DNA of 64,000 nucleotides. Source: Aldehydirespirator sp965261105 (lineage in GTDB: Bacteria; Actinomycetota; Acidimicrobiia; Acidimicrobiales; Aldehydirespiratoraceae). The notes under the pieces were generated by a model. That model saw nothing but the letters and a program-made list of their open reading frames with translations, made no database searches and was not told where the DNA came from. The stretch lies in contig CBDHCM010000006.1 of NCBI GenBank assembly GCA_965261105.1, positions 930,001-994,000 on the forward strand. Direction: 5' to 3'. Positions 35,051 to 44,262 of the stretch are shown in pieces. Position numbers and translations under genes: made by a program. The first letter of the stretch is position 1, and every line of letters begins with the position of its first letter.

Positions 35051-36192
35051 AGACGCGCATCACCGACATGCTGGGGATCGAGTTCCCGATAGTCGCCTTC
35101 AGCCATTGCCGCGACGTGGTGGCCGCAGTGTCGAAGGCGGGAGGAATGGGGGTGCTCGGCGCGGTGGCCCATTCGCCCGAGTCGCTGGAGGTCGACCTGG
35201 GCTGGATCGAGGCCGAGGTCGGCGACAGGCCCTACGGCGTGGACGTGATCATCCCGGCCAGCCTGGCCGGCGGCCCCGACGGGGGCTACACGCTCGACGA
35301 CGTCCGCCGGCTCATACCGGCCGCCCACATCGATTTCGTGGACGAGATCCTGGCCCGCTACGACGTCCCGCCGCTGCCCGCCGAGGGCAGCTCCGAGTCG
35401 CTGGCCTCCTTCGGCAGCCTGGGCGAGGCGACTCCGTTCTCGGCCGACGCGGCCGGCGCGCAGCTCGAGATCGCCCTGGCCCGCAACAGCGCCTTCGTGG
35501 CCAACGCGCTGGGCCCGCCGCCCCAGCACATGATCGACGCGGCCAAGGACTCGGGGAAGCTTGTGGGCGCGCTGGCCGGCCGGGCCGTGCACGCCGAGCG
35601 CCACGCCGCGGCCGGCGTGGACATCATTATCGCCCAGGGATACGAGGCCGGAGGCCACACCGGCGAGATCGGCTCGATGGTGCTGATCCCCGAGATCGTC
35701 GACGCGGTGGACCTGCCCGTGCTCGGCGCGGGGGGCATCGGCCGGGGCCGCCAGATGGCCGCGGCGATGGCGCTCGGCGCCGAGGGCGTGTGGTGCGGGT
35801 CGGTGTGGCTGACCACCGCCGAGGCCGAGACCCATCCGGTGGTGAAGGCCAAGATGCTGGACGCAATGTCGTCGGACACGATGCGCTCGCGCTCCCTCAC
35901 CGGCAAGCCGGCCCGGATGCTCAAGTCGGCGTGGACCGAGGAGTGGCACCGCGACGACACTCCCGACCCGCTGGGGATGCCGCTGCAGCCGGTGCTGACC
36001 CGCGCCGCCCAGCAGCGCATCGAGCGGGCCGCCCACACGGCGGGTTCGGGCGCGGAGAAGCTGGCCAACTATTTTGTGGGCCAGATCGTGGGCACCATGA
36101 ACCAGACCAAGACCAGCGCGCAGGTGGTGTATGAGATCATCGAAGAGTTCATCGACTCGGTGGAGTCTCTGGCCGCCCGGCTGGAGGCCTGA
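35047..36192 (+). CDS. Nitronate monooxygenase family protein
   Basis: 381 residues, FMN TIM barrel. It starts at GTG 35047 with ITDMLGIEFPIVAFSHCRD and KAGGMGVLGAVAHSPES. IIIAQGYEAGGHTGEIGSMV has the GxEAGGHxG motif, and PVLGAGGIGRGRQMAAAMAL the phosphate-binding GAGGI strand; the following VWCGSVWLTTAEAETHP is typical. The family includes nitronate monooxygenases and 2-enoyl-ACP reductase II-like proteins; next to an acyl-CoA dehydrogenase a role in lipid or nitro-acid catabolism is plausible. The ribosome site AGAGGAGG lies inside the upstream gene. Confidence 0.85.
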   Translation: MKTRITDMLGIEFPIVAFSHCRDVVAAVSKAGGMGVLGAVAHSPESLEVDLGWIEAEVGDRPYGVDVIIPASLAGGPDGGYTLDDVRRLIPAAHIDFVDEILARYDVPPLPAEGSSESLASFGSLGEATPFSADAAGAQLEIALARNSAFVANALGPPPQHMIDAAKDSGKLVGALAGRAVHAERHAAAGVDIIIAQGYEAGGHTGEIGSMVLIPEIVDAVDLPVLGAGGIGRGRQMAAAMALGAEGVWCGSVWLTTAEAETHPVVKAKMLDAMSSDTMRSRSLTGKPARMLKSAWTEEWHRDDTPDPLGMPLQPVLTRAAQQRIERAAHTAGSGAEKLANYFVGQIVGTMNQTKTSAQVVYEIIEEFIDSVESLAARLEA

Positions 36193-36228
36193 GCCCGGCC
36201 GCTCGTTCCGGCGCTCAGGAGCAAGACC

Positions 36229-37431
36229 GTGACTGCAGGGCCAAGCGGGGTGGGGGGCCGGTACTTCGTTCAGAATCCTGGGCCCACCAACGTTCCCGAC
36301 CGGGTGCTGGAGGCGTTCCGGCGCCCGGCCATCGACTTCGCCGATCCGGACTTCATCGCGCTGGCCGACAGTGTCTGGCAGGAGCTGCCCGAGGTCTTCG
36401 GCGGAGCCGACGAGGTCGTGGTGCTGACCACCGTGGGCCACGGCGCCTGGGAGTCGGCGCTGACCAACACGCTCGACCCCGGCGACACGGTGCTGATCCC
36501 CGACTGCGGGCTGTTCGGGAGGCGCTGGGCGATGATGGCACGCGACCTCGGCTACGGGGTGGTGTCGACCGCGCCCCACATGCGGCATCCGACCGACCCG
36601 GCCGAGGTCGCCGACATCCTGGCCGCCGACACCTCCCACCGGATCCGCAGCGTGTGCATCGTCCACACCGAGACCTCCACCGGTGCGGTCACCGACCTGG
36701 CCGCGATGCGCGCCGCCATAGATGCCGCGGACCATCCGGCGCTGTACGTGGTGGACGGCGTGTGCTCGGTGGGCATCGAGCCGCTGCGGATGCGCGACTG
36801 GGGGATCGACGTGGTGGTGGCGGCCGCCCAGAAGGGCCTGATGATGCCGCCGGGCCTGTCGTTCTGCGCGCTGAGCGAGCGGGCCCTGGAGCGCAACCGC
36901 TCGGCGGCCACGCCCCGGTTCCATCTGGCGTGGGCGCCCCGCTTCGAGGAGGGCCACATCTACAAGCGCTTCGGCGGCACCCCGCCCATCCAGCACATGT
37001 TCGCCCTGAGGGCCGCGCTCGACATGATCGCCGAGACCGGCGGGATCGACGCCTCGATAGCCCGCCACCGCCGATGGGCCACCGCGGTGCACGCCGCGGT
37101 GGACGGGTGGGCGACGGGAGGCCCGTGGGAGATCAACATCGCCGAACCCAAGCACCGCACCGCCGCGATCACCTGCGTGCGCACCGGCGCCATCGCGGCT
37201 GACCCGCTCATCGCGATGGCGAGGGACCGCTTCAGGGTCAGCGTCGGATCGGGGATGATGACCGAGATGGAGGGCCGGGCCTTCCGCATCGGCCATCTCG
37301 GCGACCTCAACGAGCCGATGCTGCTCGGCGCTCTCGGCGGCCTCGAGACGGCGATGACGGTGCTGGGGCTGCCCCACGGCCACGGCTTGCCCGCCGCAGT
37401 CGCCTCCCTGGCCGCCACCTCCGGCCTCTAG
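36229..37431 (+). CDS. Class V aminotransferase, alanine/serine-glyoxylate type
   Basis: 400 residues, PLP-dependent fold type I. RYFVQNPGPTNVPDRVLEAF is the family start. VLTTVGHGAWESALTNTLDP binds PLP phosphate, VVDGVCSVGIEPLRMRDWGI carries the PLP Asp, and VVAAAQKGLMMPPGLSFCAL carries the Schiff-base Lys. The protein ends with an Arg-containing substrate region (GRAFRIGHLGDLNE). Such enzymes move amino groups between glyoxylate and alanine or serine. Starts GTG at 36229, 36 bp after the previous gene. Confidence 0.88.
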   Translation: MTAGPSGVGGRYFVQNPGPTNVPDRVLEAFRRPAIDFADPDFIALADSVWQELPEVFGGADEVVVLTTVGHGAWESALTNTLDPGDTVLIPDCGLFGRRWAMMARDLGYGVVSTAPHMRHPTDPAEVADILAADTSHRIRSVCIVHTETSTGAVTDLAAMRAAIDAADHPALYVVDGVCSVGIEPLRMRDWGIDVVVAAAQKGLMMPPGLSFCALSERALERNRSAATPRFHLAWAPRFEEGHIYKRFGGTPPIQHMFALRAALDMIAETGGIDASIARHRRWATAVHAAVDGWATGGPWEINIAEPKHRTAAITCVRTGAIAADPLIAMARDRFRVSVGSGMMTEMEGRAFRIGHLGDLNEPMLLGALGGLETAMTVLGLPHGHGLPAAVASLAATSGL

Positions 37432-37554
37432 CCGGCCCAGCCCAGCGCGTTCTGTGAGCGTTCTTGGCCACTGTGGCCCAACAGCTCGAACAGAATGGCT
37501 GCGTGAGCGATGCGGTGTCCTGGGCCGAGTGCGACGCCCGCTGATCGCTCACAC

Positions 37555-38145
37555 CTAGCTGAGAAGGGCCGTCACTAGGGCTCGCAGTTCAGCGATGCCG
37601 GTGCCCTTGGTGGCGCTGGTCCACTGGACCGTGCTCCGGTCGGCGCCGAGCTTGGCCGCGAGTTCGGCCCGGCGCCCGCTGCGACGCGACGGGCGCACCT
37701 TGTCGGCTTTGGTGGCCACGCAGGTCACCGGCAGGTCCAGGCCGTCGAGCCAGTCGACCGTTTGCAGGTCGAGGGGGGTGGGACCGATCTCGCCATCGAT
37801 GAGGTGCAGCACGCCCCGCAGCGGCTCCCGGTGGGCGAGGTAGCCCTCCGCCATGGAGCTCCAGCGGCTTTGTTCGGCCTTGGACGCCTTGGCGTACCCG
37901 TAGCCGGGCAGGTCCACCAGCCAGCGCCGCGAGCCCTCCGCTCCCAGCTCGAATGCGTTGATCAGCCGGGTGGCGCCGGGGCTCTTGGATGTGCGGGCCA
38001 GTTGCTTGCGCTGGGCCAAGGCATTCAGCAGCGACGACTTGCCGACATTGGAGCGCCCCACCAGAGCAATCTCGGCTACCGTGGCCGGCATCTCCCGAGC
38101 GCGGGGAAACGACGACACAAAGCGCAATGCCAGCGGGCCTGCCAT
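37555..38145 (-). CDS. engB: Ribosome biogenesis GTPase EngB/YsxC
   Basis: 196 residues. EIALVGRSNVGKSSLLNALA (G1), LVDLPGYGYAKAS (G3, with the family-specific GYGYA), VATKADKVRPS (G4) and SATKGTGIAEL (G5). EngB is needed for large-subunit assembly. Divergent neighbour is the aminotransferase; upstream on the same strand lies fpg, 49 bp before. Confidence 0.93.
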   Translation of the reverse strand: MAGPLALRFVSSFPRAREMPATVAEIALVGRSNVGKSSLLNALAQRKQLARTSKSPGATRLINAFELGAEGSRRWLVDLPGYGYAKASKAEQSRWSSMAEGYLAHREPLRGVLHLIDGEIGPTPLDLQTVDWLDGLDLPVTCVATKADKVRPSRRSGRRAELAAKLGADRSTVQWTSATKGTGIAELRALVTALLS

Positions 38146-38194
38146 CTGATCAGGCTACGACGGCGACCGGACCAGAGCGTCTGGCTGGAGCGGG

Positions 38195-38974
38195 CTACGT
38201 CTGGTGACTGGGGCACCAGTAGGTGGTGCGGCCGCCCACCTGGTCGCGCCGCAGCGCCGCCCCGTCCCGGGGACAGCATCCGCCGCGCTCCCGAGCGGGC
38301 TGGAGGTCGCCGGTGTGGGACCCGCCGCGCTGGCCGAGAGTCCTCAGCGTGGTCCGTATGGCGCGATGCAGCCGGGCCGTCTCCGATGCCTCCAACGATT
38401 CCGCGGGCCGCACCGGGGCCAGTCCCGCCCGCCACAGCGCCTCGTCGGCCAGCAGGTTGCCGAGTCCGGCCAGGCGGCGCTGGTCCAGCAGCCGGGCCTT
38501 CAGGGCCACCGTCGAGCGGGCCAGGGCCTTGCGCAGCTGACCCAGGGTCAGCGACAGCGCGTCCGGTCCCAGCACCTGCTCATCGGGGTCGAGCTGAACG
38601 CCGCCGAGTCTCCGGGGGTCGCGCAGCACCATGGCGCCGCCGCCCTCGAACCGCAGCCCGAAGCGGTCCCAGGCCGGCTCGCGGCGGGGGCTGTCGTAGA
38701 GCAGGTGGTCGATGGGCATGGCCCCGTCCACCACGATCTTGCCGGTCATGCCGAACCGCAGCCCCAGCCGGGGGCCGTCGGTGTCCATGACCACGAGCTT
38801 GCCGATGCGCCGCACCGCCTCAATGCGGGCTCCGGTCAGCTCGAGGCGCAGAGCGTCGGTGGTGGTGTCACCCTTGGCGAACCATTCGTCGGGAGCGTGG
38901 ACGCCGGCGATCCTGCGTCCCTCCGTGGCTGAGATGGCCCTCCGGTAGGCCTCCACCTCAATTATCTCCGGCAC
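38195..38974 (-). CDS. Formamidopyrimidine-DNA glycosylase family
   Basis: 259 residues. After initiator Met removal it begins PEIIEVE, giving the catalytic Pro and Glu. LGLRFGMTGKIVV carries the conserved Lys-containing turn, and GLGNLLADEALWRAGLAPVR the H2TH region. The zinc finger CPRDGAALRRDQVGGRTTYW then CPSHQ is at the C-terminus. Fpg/Nei enzymes cut oxidised bases and nick the strand. It is somewhat shorter than usual, and whether 8-oxoG or oxidised pyrimidine is the substrate is not clear. Confidence 0.87.
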   Translation of the reverse strand: MPEIIEVEAYRRAISATEGRRIAGVHAPDEWFAKGDTTTDALRLELTGARIEAVRRIGKLVVMDTDGPRLGLRFGMTGKIVVDGAMPIDHLLYDSPRREPAWDRFGLRFEGGGAMVLRDPRRLGGVQLDPDEQVLGPDALSLTLGQLRKALARSTVALKARLLDQRRLAGLGNLLADEALWRAGLAPVRPAESLEASETARLHRAIRTTLRTLGQRGGSHTGDLQPARERGGCCPRDGAALRRDQVGGRTTYWCPSHQT

Positions 38975-39127
38975 TTCTTGGCTCTCATCCAGTCCGCTGT
39001 CCTATCCGACGGCTGCGACACTCGCGTGGGATCGACGGCGCAGACCGGCAGCCGACGACCCGGCAGTACACGAGCAGCCGTTGTGACGACCCATGATGAA
39101 CACGTCAACGAGCCCGAATCGGACAGA

Positions 39128-41863
39128 TCAGCCGGTGAAGCCGAGCGAGGCTTGGCCCTCTGGGAGCTTGGCCGCGAGGCGGCTCAACTCGGGCCAGACG
39201 GCGACGAGACCGTTGTAGGCGAGGGCGTCGGCGGCCCAGCTCTTGCGCTCGCAGGTGTGGTAGAGCCGGTATGCGAGCTCTCGGGCCGGCTCGGCCAGCC
39301 CGCCGACGGCGCGCAGCACATCGCTGGCCGCGGTCTCGCCCTCGTTCTCGAGCTTGCGGATCAGATGTTGCACGACTTCCCAGATTGTCAGCCGCTCATC
39401 GGTGTCCGGTGTCCATTGCTCGTCGAGTTGGCTGCGGCTGAGCAGGTGGCAGGAATTGCCCTGTTGCTCCAGGATCCCTGCCCGGACGAGACCTTCGATG
39501 GACGTGTTCTTCGCCTTGCTCAGGGTCTCGGCTACTCCTGCGGACCCCTCTGAGAACCCGAATTCACTGTGCCAGGCGATCGCCCAGCGGGTGTCGGCAT
39601 CGAAGTCGGCCTCCTGTTCAGCCAGAACCACGTCGAGTGCCTGGTTGATGGCGGCCAAGGCGTTGCGCACCGACATCGAGCTGCCGTCTGCCTCGACCAC
39701 CCGGCGGTACCGCGAGAAGATGGCCATGCCGGGGCCGATCGACGCTTGGGCCAGATCGACTGGGGCGACGTTGCCCTGCTGCATGAGTCGCAGAGCCTCC
39801 GGCAGCTCCGCATGTAGTGACGACAGCAGATCGCGCCGGGTGGTCAGGGGCGCGTCCTCCGGCCGGCGACGGCACACCAGCACGATCGACGAGGCGAGTG
39901 CCGCCCGGCCCACCACCCGCAACCCGCCGGGTTGCTCGGTGCGGACGGGCCAGGTGCCGGTGATGGTCACCCCGGAGTCCAGCAGGCCTTCGAGCATCGT
40001 CTCCCAGCCCGTGGACACCCGTCCCGTGCCGTCGCCTGTGTCTTCGGCCTGCTTGAACGCGTAGAAGACGGTGAATGGGTAGGCCTCGTCCTGGATGTCG
40101 ACGATTGCGCCGAACGCCTGCCGCAATCCCTCCTCGAAGAATGCGGCCGCGGCGCTCCAGTCACCGTGCCGGGCCGGTTCGGCAATGAGTTCCTGGGCCT
40201 TGGGCACGAGCAGCGTGCTCGACAGGTCGGGGTACGTGTACTTGAGGCACCGACGCAGCCACACGTAGAAGAAGTCGGAGAGATCGGCGTAGGGGACGTT
40301 GTCGTAGTAGGGCGGGTCGGTGCACACCATCGCCGTACGGCCGATCCGGTGGGCCGAGCGGGCGTCCAACTGCTCTGCGTGCCCTTGACGTCCCGCGGGC
40401 ACCTGCTCGAGCGCCGCTGTCAGATAGTCGAGTTGGCCGAGGAAGTTGCCCGAGGAGTCAGAGAAGGGGTTCCCCTCGGCGTACACCCAGATCATCGGCA
40501 GCGCATTGCGGGCGAACACCTGCTGAACCATGCCGCCTCCGGGATCCCAGAAGCACAGGTTGGAGCTGCGGTTGGCCAGCCGCCCGATGGCCAAGCTCAA
40601 GTAGTGGGTGATGGCGTCGGCATACGGCTCGTCGCCGCCGTCGGCCAGCACCTGCTCTCGGGCCTCGGCAACCAGATCGGCAAACGTGCACATCGCGGTG
40701 AGCTGACGGGCCGTGAACAGATCGGGCCATTGCGTCAGGCCGTAGTTGGGGGCAGTGACAGCCCTCGGGTTGAACGGAAGGCCACCGAACGGCGGATTGT
40801 CGGGCGGCTCAACCAGCGCAGCCTCCACATGGGCATCGTCTGACGGCAGGTAGATCCGCCGCCGGTCTCCCTCGGCCACGATGCAGACGAGTTGGGAGCC
40901 CAAGCCGTCGGCCTTGGCTGCTGCCCGCACCTCCTTGAGAGGCACCGCCGACCCGCAGGCCAGGCAGACGGCGCCGCCGCGAGCAATGGTGCCTCCCTGC
41001 GGACATCCGGGCCCGTGCTTCACCCGGAACCGGATCGTGCGAGTGTCCCGGTCGGGCTCGGGGTCCAGCCAAGCCTGACGGTTCTTCCGTCTCGATAGGG
41101 CGAAGGAGTTGAGCAGCGGCATGGCCGAACCGCACGCCGGGTTGGAGCAGCGCACGGTGCGAGCCCAGATCCAGGCGATGACCGCGGCCTCCTCGCCGCC
41201 GTATTCGTCAGGCAGGCTGACCGTGGGATAGAGGTGGCCTATGCGCTCCTCCGCCCGCTCGCGCATCCACGCGCCGTAGTAGCGCACATCCTCTGCCAAG
41301 CCCTTGGATCCCGGCCAGGATCCCAGCCCTGCGGCACCGTCCTGGTCAGGGTGTGTGGGGGGCAGCCCGGCATATCGGGGCGGGATCTCGATGAGGGCCT
41401 TGTTGATGAGCACCGCCACCGGGTTGAGGTCGCCGGCATAGGCCTCCAGCCCCAGGCGCTGTGCCTCCAGGGGGATTGACCCCCCACCCGCGAACGGGTC
41501 GAGCACCGCGGGCGGATCGTCGGGGCACGACGCCGCGATCTCAGCCCGAGCCTCGGCCAGCACGCGGGGATCGTTGCTGTTCTTCCATTGCACCAGCCTC
41601 TCCATCAACTCGAACAGCCGCTGGCGCTCGGCATCCTGCTCCGCCTCCGTCAGGGACTCGTCGCGGGAAGGATCGTCGACCAGCGAGGCGAACAGCACCG
41701 CCCGACAAGCGGCCAACGGCCGCCGAGCCCACCAAAGGTGCAGCGTCGACGGATGCCCATGCCGAATCGACTTCTCCCGAGCCGCGGCCGCGTTGATCGC
41801 GTCCAGCGGCAATGCCACCTCAATCAGCTTCCGCTTTCGCCTCAGACCCGCATTCTCAGCCAC
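39128..41863 (-). CDS. DUF1156 domain DNA methylase
   Basis: 911 residues. The N-terminal DUF1156 region reads RRKRKLIEVALPLDAINAAA and SIRHGHPSTLHLWWARRPLA. A methyltransferase core follows, with VLDPFAGGGSIPLEAQRLGL (SAM motif, ~residues 118-137) and ~300 residues later VCTDPPYYDNVPYADLSDFF (DPPY, the N6-adenine/N4-cytosine signature). Between them lies a Cys pair set (RCSNPACGS and CLACGS), probably a zinc finger. Such proteins usually sit in phage-defence loci with a DUF499 ATPase, helicase or nuclease. None is adjacent here, only the four-gene operon upstream, so this one may be an orphan. Confidence 0.85.
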   Translation of the reverse strand: MAENAGLRRKRKLIEVALPLDAINAAAAREKSIRHGHPSTLHLWWARRPLAACRAVLFASLVDDPSRDESLTEAEQDAERQRLFELMERLVQWKNSNDPRVLAEARAEIAASCPDDPPAVLDPFAGGGSIPLEAQRLGLEAYAGDLNPVAVLINKALIEIPPRYAGLPPTHPDQDGAAGLGSWPGSKGLAEDVRYYGAWMRERAEERIGHLYPTVSLPDEYGGEEAAVIAWIWARTVRCSNPACGSAMPLLNSFALSRRKNRQAWLDPEPDRDTRTIRFRVKHGPGCPQGGTIARGGAVCLACGSAVPLKEVRAAAKADGLGSQLVCIVAEGDRRRIYLPSDDAHVEAALVEPPDNPPFGGLPFNPRAVTAPNYGLTQWPDLFTARQLTAMCTFADLVAEAREQVLADGGDEPYADAITHYLSLAIGRLANRSSNLCFWDPGGGMVQQVFARNALPMIWVYAEGNPFSDSSGNFLGQLDYLTAALEQVPAGRQGHAEQLDARSAHRIGRTAMVCTDPPYYDNVPYADLSDFFYVWLRRCLKYTYPDLSSTLLVPKAQELIAEPARHGDWSAAAAFFEEGLRQAFGAIVDIQDEAYPFTVFYAFKQAEDTGDGTGRVSTGWETMLEGLLDSGVTITGTWPVRTEQPGGLRVVGRAALASSIVLVCRRRPEDAPLTTRRDLLSSLHAELPEALRLMQQGNVAPVDLAQASIGPGMAIFSRYRRVVEADGSSMSVRNALAAINQALDVVLAEQEADFDADTRWAIAWHSEFGFSEGSAGVAETLSKAKNTSIEGLVRAGILEQQGNSCHLLSRSQLDEQWTPDTDERLTIWEVVQHLIRKLENEGETAASDVLRAVGGLAEPARELAYRLYHTCERKSWAADALAYNGLVAVWPELSRLAAKLPEGQASLGFTG

Positions 41864-42005
41864 GCACCCTCCCTATCGCCAATATGCCGCACTACCAGCC
41901 GAGAGTTCAACGGCACGACAGCCCCTTAGTGCACTCACTCACAGTCGATACTCCACCGCTGATTCCACCACACGCCGATCCACACCCAGGACTATCAACT
42001 CCGAC

Positions 42006-43250
42006 TCAAGAATCCAGGGCATTGGCCCAACGGGTCAAATGACTCGTCGGAATCCTCAGCCCGGACGGCAGATCACGCGTCACTCTTCCAACGCGGGCAG
42101 CATCATCACGCATTCCATTGCACAAATCATCCAACGTTTCCGTTTCGCATTTCCAGATTTCCCAAGCTCGCGCCAGTGCGAAGTGTCGCTTGAGTTCATG
42201 ATATGTCAGGTCGGTCGGCGGCCGACCACCGTCTCCATTGACACAGACGCTACAGTCACAAACGAACATCTCATCGGCACCGGTCAGCGCCGTCGCCGTA
42301 GCGGTGGGGACATATGCATGAAGCCTTCGCACGTAGTACCGAGCGGGCGCTGCACCAGTCGCATCCAATGTCGGCCAGTCGCGCCACTCACTATATCCTA
42401 GCCCATTGTTGAACCCAGCCAAGCCAACTTTTCCCAATAGGACACTAAAGAAGCCGCCGTACAAGTTCATGAGTTCATACGTCTTTCCTGTATCGACAAT
42501 AGCGTCCCTTACTCGACAGAGATCCTCAACAGCTACACTACGTTCATCAAAACCCGGAACCCAAAAGAAGACCCTCGATGACAGGCCATTAGGGATCTGC
42601 TCAATAGCAGCACGCAATAGAGATGGATCGCCAATAGAAACAACAGGTGAAATGGATTCTGTACTGTCGATACTCTCTGTTGCTTGCCAAATGCGGCCCA
42701 TAACATCCCACCATTTGTCCGAGAATGACGATACGGCGAAGTATGGGCATAGGATATAGATTGGCCCTCGTGAATCATCATCGATTCTACTCTGTCTTTC
42801 GCCTCCAGTTGCTCTTCTCAGAAGTTCCTTATAGCGATCCAATGTTGCCGCAACCTGCTCAGCTCTACCTCCATACTGCCTTTGAAACTCAACCATAGAT
42901 GAGACCACCTCTTCACAAACATCCAGTGAATAGAACTCGGGCGAGAAATACGCGCTGGGATTCGGACCGTCCGTGTTCGGCTCACCAAGATGGGCCTTTA
43001 CACTACTTCCCATGAAGTCTGCAAGCGTATAGTGTGATGCCCGAGGCTCCTGTAACCATTCCTGAAATAGCGGAGTCCTCGGCTCAATCATGTAGTCTAG
43101 ACCCGAAGACAGAACGAACGCCGCGGTAGCATCAGAATAGTAGGATGCAATCGTCGATGGAACCGTCAAAATATCGAAACAGTCCCTTACTTCTGGGTGC
43201 CGAAAGCTGGCTTGGTCAGAATTTCCATATGCAAGACAGTGTAGCATCAC
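42006..43250 (-). CDS. TGT-like (tRNA-guanine transglycosylase superfamily-like) protein
   Basis: 414 residues. I do not recognise the exact family. VPSTIASYYSDATAAFVLSS then GLDYMIEPRTPLFQ looks like the start of TGT-like barrels (YxxDPxT-like). LYGGFFSVLLGKVGLAGFNN and GLGYSEWRDW, followed by APARYYVRRLHAYV, look like the (beta/alpha)8 end. VCDCSVCVNGDG then TYHELKRHFALARAWE gives CxCxxC with a His ~20 residues on, the zinc site of TGT enzymes. TGT members exchange guanine for 7-deazaguanines in tRNA, and DpdA does so in DNA. Start ATG 43247 or GTG 43250, overlapping the upstream stop. The DNA is markedly AT-rich for this genome. Confidence 0.5.
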   Translation of the reverse strand: MMLHCLAYGNSDQASFRHPEVRDCFDILTVPSTIASYYSDATAAFVLSSGLDYMIEPRTPLFQEWLQEPRASHYTLADFMGSSVKAHLGEPNTDGPNPSAYFSPEFYSLDVCEEVVSSMVEFQRQYGGRAEQVAATLDRYKELLRRATGGERQSRIDDDSRGPIYILCPYFAVSSFSDKWWDVMGRIWQATESIDSTESISPVVSIGDPSLLRAAIEQIPNGLSSRVFFWVPGFDERSVAVEDLCRVRDAIVDTGKTYELMNLYGGFFSVLLGKVGLAGFNNGLGYSEWRDWPTLDATGAAPARYYVRRLHAYVPTATATALTGADEMFVCDCSVCVNGDGGRPPTDLTYHELKRHFALARAWEIWKCETETLDDLCNGMRDDAARVGRVTRDLPSGLRIPTSHLTRWANALDS

Positions 43251-43672
43251 TTGCTCCTTTCTAAAGCAGCGTCATTCGAGCTCATCTTCAGAATGCGACG
43301 ACGAATACGGCTAGTAGGCTGAGCATGTCCGGCCTCTTGCACAATCCGAGTTGAACCGTTTGCGATCGCAATAACTCCAAGGCTGAATTGAGCGGCCTCC
43401 CTCAGCCTCGCCGTAGTCACTCTATTCTCTGGTACTGCAATGTACACGCGATCTACACAGTATCGATGCAAGAAGGCTTGTACAATGACTCGATTCCAAT
43501 GCGAGAGTTTAGCCTCAACAGCGATCAATCCTGTGGGTGCTATTACCAGTAGATCCATCCTCGCCTGATCGTGGCATCGGACCTCTAGCATACTGGTCGC
43601 CTCGCTACCCCAGAGTTCAGACACACAGGATCGCAACTCAGATACTAGATCAGCTTCAGACTCGAATATCAT
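43247..43672 (-). CDS. Small PD-(D/E)XK-like nuclease-fold protein
   Basis: 141 residues. The core RMDLLVIAPTGLIAVEAKLS (residues ~37-56), with D at 'RMDLL' and E-x-K in 'VEAK', is the PD-(D/E)XK pattern, followed by a helix (HWNRVIVQAFLHRYCVDRVY) and IAVPENRV. It lacks an obvious DNA-binding domain. It could be a nuclease, or an inactive member of the fold that binds nucleic acid. ATG at 43672 overlaps the upstream gene's stop by 4 nt; the stop overlaps the TGT-like gene in turn. Confidence 0.5.
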   Translation of the reverse strand: MIFESEADLVSELRSCVSELWGSEATSMLEVRCHDQARMDLLVIAPTGLIAVEAKLSHWNRVIVQAFLHRYCVDRVYIAVPENRVTTARLREAAQFSLGVIAIANGSTRIVQEAGHAQPTSRIRRRILKMSSNDAALERSK

Positions 43673-44244
43673 ACGTGCCCCGATCGATCATGCAGTATCG
43701 ACGTGGCCGACCGTTCCAGTCTGATCTTGTAGATAGTCGACGCAAGAAAGATGGCGACTGATTCCGGCAACAATACGAGCATCATCCAGCTTACCGCCCT
43801 ATATTCCGTTGCGTCACCGAGTAGCGCCATGATGAAAGGATACAGAACCGCTGTCAGAGAGACGACGCTAACGAGCAGCGAAACTGATCGTGCATAACGC
43901 ATGTAGCGTAATCGTCGTTGGTGCGACTCAAACTCAAACAGTTCGAATTGAATAGCCTTAAGGGTGTGAACGATGTCCGGCTTGGCAAAGATCAGTTCAA
44001 GTTCGGCTCTAATCCGATCCTCATCGCTGAGATGAAGATACATCTTTCTGATCGGAGCTAGACTGTGATAGAGCAGATCTATGGTCCGAGATCTGGTGCT
44101 ATCACGGAAGTCTTGAAGGCTCTCTCGTCGATCAAGATTGCCGACCTCGGTTTCACGCTTGTCGCGGCGCCACAAGAGCACGATAGATGCTACCGCACAG
44201 AATGCAGCTACGAAGTAGTACGCGTATTGCAGGGATGTTGCCAT
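43669..44244 (-). CDS. Membrane protein of the four-gene operon
   Basis: 191 residues with three probable membrane helices: YAYYFVAAFCAVASIVLLW near the N-terminus, then SVSLLVSVVSLTAVLYPFIM and AVSWMMLVLLPESVAIFLAS near the C-terminus. Between them lies a ~90-residue charged, helical cytoplasmic domain (RTIDLLYHSLAPIRKMYLHL, then DEDRIRAELELIFAKPDIVH). The family is unknown. Next to a Panacea-type antitoxin it might be a membrane-acting toxin, or a membrane anchor of a defence complex. Confidence 0.6.
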   Translation of the reverse strand: MATSLQYAYYFVAAFCAVASIVLLWRRDKRETEVGNLDRRESLQDFRDSTRSRTIDLLYHSLAPIRKMYLHLSDEDRIRAELELIFAKPDIVHTLKAIQFELFEFESHQRRLRYMRYARSVSLLVSVVSLTAVLYPFIMALLGDATEYRAVSWMMLVLLPESVAIFLASTIYKIRLERSATSILHDRSGHV

Positions 44245-44262
44245 GTGGCTGAAGCAACGAGT

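Noticed and set aside
34897..37383. 828-residue open frame on the minus strand
   Set aside because: Mirror of the acyl-CoA dehydrogenase, nitronate monooxygenase and aminotransferase genes, with shadow-type composition.
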